A stretch of 64,000 nucleotides of DNA from a bacterium (lineage in GTDB: Bacteria > Zixibacteria > MSB-5A5 > GN15 > FEB-12), in NCBI GenBank assembly GCA_020444475.1, contig JAHLKV010000002.1, forward strand, positions 186,001-250,000, in the 5' to 3' direction. Numbering within the stretch: the first letter of the stretch is position 1; every line of letters starts with the position of its first letter. The notes below the pieces were generated by a model. The model was not told where the DNA came from. It searched no databases and worked only from the letters and a program-made list of their open reading frames with translations. Positions 17,740-24,344 of this stretch are shown piece by piece. The translations under genes and the position numbers were made by a program.

Positions 17740-18443
17740 TGTGTCCTCCCTTCGGAAGACAACTGAATCTGGCCAAGGGCTTTGGTAGCATTGACACCCG
17801 CGGCCAGACTCGCCGTCATGGTTGAACCGACAGCCGCAAAGAACTGCCGCAGGTCACTACCGTCTTTGCACTTATAAAAGTGTTGAGGACTCGTAGCCAA
17901 TCCGCGAAGCAAATTGACGTCGGCGTCAGTGCCGTAGGCGACCGTGACGACATCTGCTCTCTTGCGAAGCGATGCGGCTACGGATTCCGGACCCCGTCCA
18001 GTATTGTGGCACCCGTCAGAGAAGAGCACCACAATCGGCCTCAACCACCGGGTTCCATCCTGAGCATCCGTCGGAGTCTTTCTGCAGAGGGCTTCGGCCT
18101 GTTCCAAACCGGCGGTGATATTTGTACCGCCGGCAAGCAGAGGTATCGAGATCGGCTTCAGGTTCTGAGCCAGTTCAGCTGCCGGGACGGAATTGTGTTT
18201 GATTTTCGCATTCCCGGAGAAGTCCACAACCGAGACCACAAACCCGTCCCTATTTTCGGGCAGGGCCAGGGCACGTACGAGCTCGAAACAGGCCTGCGAA
18301 GCGTCCTTTGCTTTCTGCCCGCTCATCGAGGGCGAACAATCGCGGTCGAATATCGCAAGTTGCCTGCAATGACGGCCGATCCAGCGAGGGCGCCTGAGGC
18401 CGCTCCGTACGACCCGACAGTTGTTGGATTGAATGAAGGTCAT
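17736..18443 (-). CDS. terY: TerY-like von Willebrand A domain protein
   Basis: A 235-residue vWA protein. The MIDAS motif DCSPSMSG (about residues 35-42) gives the DxSxS metal site, and GGTNITAGLEQAE supplies the Thr. FSDGCHNTG provides the later Asp. The layout matches TerY of tellurium-resistance (Ter) systems, which is encoded with a PP2C phosphatase and a kinase as a triad. An AGGAGG ribosome site lies 7 bases before the ATG at 18443. It overlaps the phosphatase gene by four bases. The protein probably assembles a metal-dependent complex whose phosphorylation state is set by the kinase and phosphatase. This family role is a published genomic inference, not shown here. Confidence 0.8.
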   Translation of the reverse strand: MTFIQSNNCRVVRSGLRRPRWIGRHCRQLAIFDRDCSPSMSGQKAKDASQACFELVRALALPENRDGFVVSVVDFSGNAKIKHNSVPAAELAQNLKPISIPLLAGGTNITAGLEQAEALCRKTPTDAQDGTRWLRPIVVLFSDGCHNTGRGPESVAASLRKRADVVTVAYGTDADVNLLRGLATSPQHFYKCKDGSDLRQFFAAVGSTMTASLAAGVNATKALGQIQLSSEGRTQ

Positions 18444-18454
18444 TCTACCACCTC

Positions 18455-19204
18455 CTAAATGTTGTCCGGGTTGATAGGTGACGTTGCGCCGGAACCGACC
18501 GTGGCAATGATCGAAGCGGCCAGCTTACTGGCGATTACCTGAAGGTCCTCCGCCTTTGGTTCGTTCGAAATTTCGAACATCAAACCGTCAGCGGTGTCGA
18601 CCAATTCACGAAGCCTCGGAGTAGGCTGACACACCAGATAGAGAAGTACACCCTGATCCTTCACTTTCTGGCCAATCTGCGACGGACTCGCACCCGAAGT
18701 GGCGGGTTTGCTATCGGCAGTCAGAAACGAGATAATCGCCGCACGAGATTTCGAAGGATCCATGGCCCAAGGCGTAGTATCGAGTAAGTGCTCGATGCCA
18801 TCGAGGTGATGCTCAGCCGGATCACCTCCGCCCTCATAAGTGATGTTTTTGATTTCTTCGAGAGCCTGATCTACACCGGCTTCTTCGACAACAAGAATCG
18901 GAAGCTGGCCCTCGTCGATGTCCCCGTGGGTTTGAACCCGACAAGTGACTTTCCTGGCCTTTGCTTCCAGTTGCCTGAGGATCAGTTCAGCTGTTACGGG
19001 GATGCCCCTGGCAAACTGTAAAGATGATCCGGTTCGGTCGACGTCCAATCCGACCTCGACTTCAGCCTGGATTTTTGGCCGGGCAGCAGGCCGAACGGCC
19101 ACCGCCGACTTCTGCGGCGTTTCATCGAAACTCCAGCCGCAGACGCTACACGCGCCAGCCGACTTTTTAACCTCGGCCTGGCACGACGGGCATGATTTGG
19201 TCAT
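18455..19204 (-). CDS. Zinc-ribbon plus vWA domain protein
   Basis: A 249-residue protein with an N-terminal zinc ribbon (CPSCQAEVKKSAGACSVCG, residues 5-23) and a vWA-like domain. The MIDAS equivalent reads DVDRTGSS (DxTxS) near residue 54, and a late segment AAIISFLTADSKP. It begins the triad operon: the gene follows a 100-base gap and its ATG has GGAG upstream. Within that gap lies a GCGCGA-6-TCGCGC inverted repeat (about 19225-19242) that could be an operator. Two vWA proteins in tandem, one with a ribbon, are consistent with a scaffold complex. I know no fixed function for this ribbon-vWA fusion. Confidence 0.72.
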   Translation of the reverse strand: MTKSCPSCQAEVKKSAGACSVCGWSFDETPQKSAVAVRPAARPKIQAEVEVGLDVDRTGSSLQFARGIPVTAELILRQLEAKARKVTCRVQTHGDIDEGQLPILVVEEAGVDQALEEIKNITYEGGGDPAEHHLDGIEHLLDTTPWAMDPSKSRAAIISFLTADSKPATSGASPSQIGQKVKDQGVLLYLVCQPTPRLRELVDTADGLMFEISNEPKAEDLQVIASKLAASIIATVGSGATSPINPDNI

Positions 19205-19307
19205 GTCTACACTCCATTTCTGCGCGAGTTATTTCGCGCGTTTTTTGTTCACCATCAAAATGATGGCTGGAGTGCAGATCACCTAATCAGTTGATTTATC
19301 AGAAGTA

Positions 19308-20870
19308 TCAGGCGGAATACTTGGAAACAAGCACGTACCCAACGCCCCTGACATTTCGCAGTAATGTCTTGGGAATCCCCTTGTTACGGATGCTATCCAT
19401 CAGCGTACGGACTCTGCCCTGAAGTCCCTTTGCGCCATAATCTGGAACCTTGGAGTAGCTATTGTAGATCTCACTGAACGTCTTAACCTCGTCCAGCGAT
19501 TCATGAAGAAAGCGAAAAGCAATGAGTTCCGCGTCCTTTAAGGGCTCCGGTTGCGCGACCCTCTTCAATTTGATTACACCGGTCTTGAGGTTTACCGACA
19601 GATCTCCCACCTCATAGATTCCGAATTGCCAATTCAGAATCTTCTCCAGATAACGTGGCATCTCCTTGATCAATTCATTTCGAACTTCTTTTCTCCGGAG
19701 AGCCGTGTAGGTGCCCTCGTCGTCAAGAGCCTGAAATCGTTTCCAATAGTCCTCAAGCTCCTTTGCCAACTTGTGTTGATCCAGTTTCTCCAAGACAAAA
19801 GAGCACATCTCCAGTGCCGCAATGGCCATAGAAAGCCGATTCTCGAAATCGTCCTTCAGGTGTCTGAATATCGATTTGTAGTACCCAAAAGCTCTTAGGA
19901 ACTGGTCCTTCTTCACATAGGACAAGGCGATGCCGAAATAGTTCTGTAGCAATTTTCTTTTGTACCGAAATCTCTTGGCTATCGCTGCTCCCTCACGAAA
20001 GATCGTTGTGGCTTTGTCATACTCTCCCAGTTCGATATAGAGATCGCCGAGACGGGTGCTATTTTCTAATGTCTGACTGGGGTAGTCCATCTTCTGGGGA
20101 TCCGACAGTGAATGCTCATACAGCTTCTGTGCCCTGCCCAGATCACCAATCGCTTTATAGATATCTCCACGTGCGCGGACCATCATCAGGTAGTGAGGAC
20201 GAAATCCATGCTTCTTTGCGAATTGCTCCCCGCGCTCAAGATAATCCAAAGCCGTTAGGTACTCCCTTAGCTCACCATGTATCCGACCGAGATCATGGTG
20301 CAGTCCTGACTGCCGCCAATGGTACTTACTCTTAGTTGCGAGAACCATTGCCTCTCGGAACCAGACTAGTGCTTTTGGCCGCTCCTTGCGCACTTCGTGA
20401 AGGTGGCCAATCATTGCCAAAGCATCAGCCTCCATGTGCTCAAACTCATTGGCCCGGGAAACTTTCAATGCTGTGAAGGCATCGGCCATTGATTCACTAT
20501 AGCGTTCCAACAGAAGATTGAGGAAGGCTCGTTTCCGAATCAAGTCACACTCAAGATCAACGATTCCATTCCTATTGGCCAGCTTTAGCGCTTCTTTCAA
20601 TAACGTCATTGCCTTGCCCGAATCTTCGGTATCTCTCCATAGATCAGACAGTACGCTCAGAGCCTCCACTCGCTGGCGAACCTGTTTGGCTCCGGTTAGT
20701 TTTGCAATTACCGCTTCCAATATATCTCGAGCTTCATAAAGATTTCCCATTCTCTGAAGCTCCACTGCCTGCTTGATGGCATTCATCGGCCGTGGCCTGC
20801 TCTTTGACTTGCCTTTTTTCATGATATAAATATAGCTATAAGAGGTAATCTTGTCGAGTTGATTATTCAT
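19308..20870 (-). CDS. TPR-repeat protein with C-terminal OmpR-type winged helix
   Basis: A 520-residue protein built mainly of tetratricopeptide-like helical repeats (residues ~30-390, such as ALDYLERGEQFAKKHGF and AQKLYEHSLS). The C-terminal ~100 residues resemble a winged-helix DNA-binding domain of the OmpR/Trans_reg_C kind, including VRTLMDSIRNKGIPKTL and the typical wing VRGVGYVLVS. This is the reverse domain order of SARP/AfsR-type regulators. The first ATG at 20870 overlaps the upstream gene by 8 bases. A second ATG at 20822 (KKGKSKSRPRP follows) is also possible; neither has a strong ribosome site. It is probably a transcription regulator of the neighbouring triad operon, which is transcribed from just downstream. 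Confidence 0.7.
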   Translation of the reverse strand: MNNQLDKITSYSYIYIMKKGKSKSRPRPMNAIKQAVELQRMGNLYEARDILEAVIAKLTGAKQVRQRVEALSVLSDLWRDTEDSGKAMTLLKEALKLANRNGIVDLECDLIRKRAFLNLLLERYSESMADAFTALKVSRANEFEHMEADALAMIGHLHEVRKERPKALVWFREAMVLATKSKYHWRQSGLHHDLGRIHGELREYLTALDYLERGEQFAKKHGFRPHYLMMVRARGDIYKAIGDLGRAQKLYEHSLSDPQKMDYPSQTLENSTRLGDLYIELGEYDKATTIFREGAAIAKRFRYKRKLLQNYFGIALSYVKKDQFLRAFGYYKSIFRHLKDDFENRLSMAIAALEMCSFVLEKLDQHKLAKELEDYWKRFQALDDEGTYTALRRKEVRNELIKEMPRYLEKILNWQFGIYEVGDLSVNLKTGVIKLKRVAQPEPLKDAELIAFRFLHESLDEVKTFSEIYNSYSKVPDYGAKGLQGRVRTLMDSIRNKGIPKTLLRNVRGVGYVLVSKYSA

Positions 20871-21792
20871 CCAGTTGGTGGCTTAACGCCGTAGAGTTTT
20901 GCGAACCGGAAGCGGATTGATTCCAAACTAAGCCATCGACTATGGACGTGAATAGGAGTTCTTCACGAGGAACAAATGCTATGAGGCACAATGAATTATA
21001 TGGATCGCCAAGTAACGGAGTAGTCAGCCGCTTTAGAAGATTCTGCGCCCTCTTCCTCGAAAACACAAGAATCAGTATTCGCACTCTTCGGTGGCGTTCG
21101 CTATCGGTGTTTCGTAGAGCCCGCCTCCAGATTTGATATGCCATTATCTTTTCGACAAGCCGCGTCAGTGGCATTGTCCCGTTGTCGACTTCTAGGTAGA
21201 ATTCCACCTCGAGCCCATTCTTCCTCAAGCGGAAGTATGCGTCAGCTTTCAAGACAACCTTCTTGAGGGCTTGGGTACGTATATCGGGAACGAGCACGGA
21301 TTGAGCAATGGAACCATCGTGTTTCCAGTCACACAGCTTTACAGAGGAATTCTGACGAACAGAATTCTCCAATGCGATCCTGAAACTGTTTCTTAGAAGT
21401 GTATGGCTAAGGAACATGAGGCTCCCGGGACGTTTGGGCGGTTTCGGAACAATCCACCTGAATTCGTGCCCACCCTGGGCCTGAAGCAACCTTAGACCGG
21501 CTCTTGAAATTGAGTAGACTGCTTCGGCTGAAAGGAACTCAAGGCCAGGTGGTATCTTCACTCTATGGACAAAGCCAGCCCACCATAGTTGGTTGAGCCG
21601 CTTGCGTGCTCGGTGAATCGATGGAAAGTGCTGCGTGTGAATCTGGCTCGTGGTCAAGAACTGATTCTCGGCGAGTGACGTGAGTAAACTGATATCCCGA
21701 GCGGTCACCCTGCACCGCGCTTTGCGCCTGTCGGGTAGTCCCCGCCACATCTTCTTCGATAATTGGTCAGCATCAATTCGGCTTGGTGGCAT
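20863..21792 (-). CDS. Replication-relaxation (Replic_Relax-like) family protein, copy 2
   Basis: A 309-residue protein with the same outline as the product of 12580-13452. The N-terminal winged helix reads VTARDISLLTSLAENQFLTT, then RARKRLNQLWWAGFVHRV. A beta-rich middle has KADAYFRLRKNGLEVEFYLE, where acidic residues spaced like a nuclease core (D, then E-x-E) may be noteworthy. It overlaps the RuvC-like gene upstream by 20 bases and the TPR regulator downstream by 8. It is likely a replication or mobilisation factor of the element. The assignment is by pattern memory and should be confirmed by a profile search. Confidence 0.65.
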   Translation of the reverse strand: MPPSRIDADQLSKKMWRGLPDRRKARCRVTARDISLLTSLAENQFLTTSQIHTQHFPSIHRARKRLNQLWWAGFVHRVKIPPGLEFLSAEAVYSISRAGLRLLQAQGGHEFRWIVPKPPKRPGSLMFLSHTLLRNSFRIALENSVRQNSSVKLCDWKHDGSIAQSVLVPDIRTQALKKVVLKADAYFRLRKNGLEVEFYLEVDNGTMPLTRLVEKIMAYQIWRRALRNTDSERHRRVRILILVFSRKRAQNLLKRLTTPLLGDPYNSLCLIAFVPREELLFTSIVDGLVWNQSASGSQNSTALSHQLDE

Positions 21793-22336
21793 GTTGTTTG
21801 GATCGTTTAATATGAGTCAGACCGACTGCCACTGCATCGAATAGGTTGAAGTAATGCCTCTCCTTCCAGCGCCGATCTGTCCCGGTGAAGATGCGGAGTT
21901 CAGGGTACTTGGAAATCAATACCTTGACGACGTCTCGTTTGGTGGCGTGACCGTTACCACAGACGGTCTTGCGGATAGAGATCGGCACATACTCGTGAAC
22001 TGGAATGCGTCTGCGTCTCGCCATTGCAAGCATCTTGTAGTAGGCCAGGACGAGTAGCCCGTTCTGAGTTGACGAGGAAAATGTGGTTCTCTCCAGCGCT
22101 ATCTCATTTGGCTTCTTCTCGTCCAAATATCGTCCAAGAACCTCTTCAAGCGACAGCAACCGTTCCCGGACCAACGGGGCAGAAGGAATGACTTTCACAA
22201 CGTAGTCGATGAGTTGATTGCCATCGAAACTCGCGAGTCCAATCTTATTCATCCCGGGGTCAATCGAAACCAGGCGGCGGCCCGGTAGAGAGCTAGTCGA
22301 AGGTGTATTCGATGTTATGTTTCTTTTGGTTTTCAT
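21773..22336 (-). CDS. RuvC-like Holliday-junction resolvase family protein
   Basis: A 187-residue RNase H-fold nuclease of the RuvC type. The first catalytic Asp lies in LVSIDPGMNKIGLA (about residue 26), the Glu in EIALERTTFSS (about 80), and the C-terminal acidic pair in FNLFDAVAVGLTH (Asp about 169). It has a RuvC-like middle with NGHATKRDVVKVL. Housekeeping RuvC is usually about 160-170 residues; this one sits in mobile DNA and probably resolves recombination or replication intermediates of the element. It overlaps the XRE regulator gene by 44 bases, so the N-terminal ~15 residues may not all be translated. Confidence 0.78.
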   Translation of the reverse strand: MKTKRNITSNTPSTSSLPGRRLVSIDPGMNKIGLASFDGNQLIDYVVKVIPSAPLVRERLLSLEEVLGRYLDEKKPNEIALERTTFSSSTQNGLLVLAYYKMLAMARRRRIPVHEYVPISIRKTVCGNGHATKRDVVKVLISKYPELRIFTGTDRRWKERHYFNLFDAVAVGLTHIKRSKQHATKPN

Positions 22337-22577
22337 AGATGTCTTTTCTTAGTTGATCAAACAGGTCAAAGAACAGTATCTCGACCGGACACTTGATTGC
22401 CGCGGACAACCGCAGCGCATTGGTAAAGCTGGGAAGCTCTCGACCTTTTTCCCAATGTGATAAGTGTGCCGAACTCGACTGCCCTATCAACCTGGCCACG
22501 TCCCGCTGCCGGAGCCCGCGTTTTTCGCGATAGCTCCGGAGTTGATTAGCTATTTGGTTTTGGCTAATTCGGGACAT
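22293..22577 (-). CDS. XRE-family helix-turn-helix regulator
   Basis: A 94-residue protein with a complete lambda-repressor-like helix-turn-helix (LRSYREKRGLRQRDVARLIG and SSAHLSHWEKGRELPSF) and a short acidic C-terminus. First gene of the minus-strand set regulator, RuvC, Replic_Relax, TPR. It is divergent from the helix-turn-helix protein gene at 22795, with about 217 bases between. The perfect palindrome at 22763-22792 over the opposing promoter is a natural binding site for it. Together they look like a phage- or plasmid-style switch controlling replication of the element. The link between protein and site is inferred. Confidence 0.82.
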   Translation of the reverse strand: MSRISQNQIANQLRSYREKRGLRQRDVARLIGQSSSAHLSHWEKGRELPSFTNALRLSAAIKCPVEILFFDLFDQLRKDIYENQKKHNIEYTFD

Positions 22578-22743
22578 AGGCTTTTTGTTTTTGTTTTCGG
22601 TTATCTTAGATCACACCTCCGATTTGGCAATTGCCGAAAGGAGCAATTTCAAACTCTACCATGTGGGTAATCGCTCACAGGTAAAGCCAGGCAGCTTAGC
22701 ACAGCTGCAGGATTTGTCAAGGGTTACACTGATCCCGTCGCGG

Positions 22744-22772
22744 TTGACAGAAATCGCGATCTGTGTTAGTCT
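22744..22772 (+). promoter_or_regulatory. Sigma-70-type promoter for the 22795 gene
   Basis: TTGACA at 22744-22749, a 17-base spacer, and TAGTCT at 22767-22772. The -35 is perfect and spacing optimal. The -10 lies inside the left arm of the palindrome at 22763-22792, so a protein bound there would block the polymerase. Confidence 0.65.
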
Positions 22773-22792
22773 AAATGTGCATGGACTAACAC
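22763..22792. promoter_or_regulatory. Palindromic operator, GTGTTAGTC-12-GACTAACAC
   Basis: Perfect 9-base arms (22763-22771 and 22784-22792) around a 12-base centre, with arm centres 21 bases apart (two helical turns). It covers the -10 and start region of the promoter and ends two bases before the ATG at 22795. This is the expected place for a dimeric repressor. The adjacent XRE protein is the obvious candidate. Confidence 0.6.
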
Positions 22793-22794
22793 CT

Positions 22795-23685
22795 ATGAAC
22801 GATCAACCATCACAAAAGCAGGATTCTCAAACCGATCTTGCCATTCCCAAGGATAAGCTGGTCCTTTTGCCGTTCTATCATGAGTTGGAGAATGAAGTAA
22901 AACAGCCGGACCGGGTACGCCTTCAAACCGACTATTTTTGGCGAAAATGGGCTCCTGAACTGGGCCCGACACTCACCGTCCTCGTAATCACGTTGCGGAG
23001 CTACTGCTACTACAACAAGCTCACTAAAGAGCGGCGGGACTGGTGCTATCCTGAGCAGAAGACCTTAGCCGATAATATCGGCGTGTCGGTGGATACCGTG
23101 CAACGGGAGCTTAAGAAGCCTATTGCTCGGAGTTTCGTTACACGCCAACCGAGATATAGGTACGATGAGAGGCTGAAACGGCCGGTTCGGACAGCTGATA
23201 CTTATCATATCGCTATGGATGATCCCCTCACCCCCGAAGACCTGCAGGAGGTGGCCAATATAGCCAAGAATCGCCTTGAAAATGGCGATCCTGACGGTAA
23301 GCCGCAAAAAGCGGTCTACCCAGACAAACCTGTGGATAAGTCACCCGGTAAACCGCAATCTGCGGTTCACATAGCTACCGCAGATCGCCGTAGCCGAACT
23401 AGTACCTTGAAGAATGACTTAAAAACGTTATCAAAAGATATCCACAAGCCACTTTCTGAAGAACAGCAAGCTTTGGTAGAAGAGATTCTTACAGTCTGTG
23501 GGGATGAGAAGTCGCGGCGCTTTTATGAGATTGCTACGAAGACGTATCCAAAAGCACGGATCTTTCAGGCTCTGAGCGTGGTGAAAGATGCTGACCGAAC
23601 GAGCCAGATCACAAAGAGCAAGGGGGCCTATTTCACAGCTCTCGTTCAATCGGGAGGGGTACATCAGTCATCCGGGCCCCGGTGA
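22795..23685 (+). CDS. Helix-turn-helix (HTH_36-like) protein, probable replication or regulatory protein
   Basis: Translated from the ATG at 22795 because the promoter and operator lie directly before it; an open frame continues upstream to 22585 but is not plausible. The 296-residue protein has a winged-helix typical of HTH_36/DnaD-like replication proteins in residues ~45-130 (LTVLVITLRSYCYY, then WCYPEQKTLADNIGVSVDTV and QRELKKP). The middle is Pro/Lys-rich and low in complexity. The C-terminal helical region (RRFYEIATKTYPKARIFQAL) may be another small domain. It ends tail to tail with the next minus-strand gene, sharing 22 bases. It may initiate replication of the excised element; an alternative is a transcription factor. 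Confidence 0.65.
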   Translation: MNDQPSQKQDSQTDLAIPKDKLVLLPFYHELENEVKQPDRVRLQTDYFWRKWAPELGPTLTVLVITLRSYCYYNKLTKERRDWCYPEQKTLADNIGVSVDTVQRELKKPIARSFVTRQPRYRYDERLKRPVRTADTYHIAMDDPLTPEDLQEVANIAKNRLENGDPDGKPQKAVYPDKPVDKSPGKPQSAVHIATADRRSRTSTLKNDLKTLSKDIHKPLSEEQQALVEEILTVCGDEKSRRFYEIATKTYPKARIFQALSVVKDADRTSQITKSKGAYFTALVQSGGVHQSSGPR

Positions 23686-24200
23686 GAAGTTGCCTCTTCA
23701 TCAATCCAATCTTCCTCTTCCCACGACATTCCGCGTCGGCCCGGGACCTTTCGCGTCGCTCCGGCTCGATGAAGCGAACAGCTCTTAGGGCCGTAGCAAA
23801 AGGTCTCAAATCTGTATTTCTTCTTAGACTGATCCCACTGATCCAGGATGATCTCTACCGGCATCCGGCAACCCCAGATACAGGTTGAGCATTTCGCATC
23901 ATAAGTCTTGAGATCAAGGCGACGGTGACCTCGCTCTCGGTACGTCTCCAAAGAGGGGGGCGGTCCGAGGAACGGAGGGCTCGCCAACTCGGCAGGGCTC
24001 GACGAATCAATGATTCTAAGCCTACTCGTCTTGTAATACGCTGCAGTCTCAAGGCGTGGATCGGCGACCGGTACAGAAACGCCACTCAGCTCCATGCCTG
24101 CCGCAAACTGATGTTTTTCATGTGCCTTTTTCCCGACAGCCACAATGATTTCGCCCGGCTGACTATCACATTCGCCGCTCACACGGAGAACATATCCCAT
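23664..24200 (-). CDS. Conserved OB-fold-like, Cys-rich protein downstream of hsdR, start uncertain
   Basis: The ATG at 24200 gives 178 residues but is probably internal. Between it and the hsdR stop (TGA, 24345-24347) the same frame has no stop for 48 codons. It encodes a convincing N-terminal part (VWEGSITSVQPRIRLTRSFD, then ERYHSY just before the ATG), which resembles a family I remember only as uncharacterised. The best conventional cue in that stretch is GAGGG (24310-24314) seven bases before an ACG codon at 24302. The C-terminal half holds CSTCIWGC and FCYGPKSC, probably a metal site, and ends in a conserved-looking acidic segment. It lies in the hsdR frame at the end of the restriction operon. 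Function unknown; an OB-fold nucleic-acid protein is possible. Confidence 0.6.
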   Translation of the reverse strand: MGYVLRVSGECDSQPGEIIVAVGKKAHEKHQFAAGMELSGVSVPVADPRLETAAYYKTSRLRIIDSSSPAELASPPFLGPPPSLETYRERGHRRLDLKTYDAKCSTCIWGCRMPVEIILDQWDQSKKKYRFETFCYGPKSCSLHRAGATRKVPGRRGMSWEEEDWIDEEATSHRGPDD

Positions 24201-24344
24201 ATAGCTGTGATACCGCTCGTCGAACGACCGGGTAAGACGTATACGGGGCTGGACTGATGTGATGCTACCTTCCCAGACTGTTTTCGCAGTTCCACTATTC
24301 GTATTATTGCCCTCGTTCTGCTGCCGTTCAGTAGATTGATGCTG

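Noticed and set aside
22585-22794. N-terminal extension of the HTH_36-like gene
   Set aside because: The promoter and operator at 22744-22792 lie inside it, so translation should begin at 22795.
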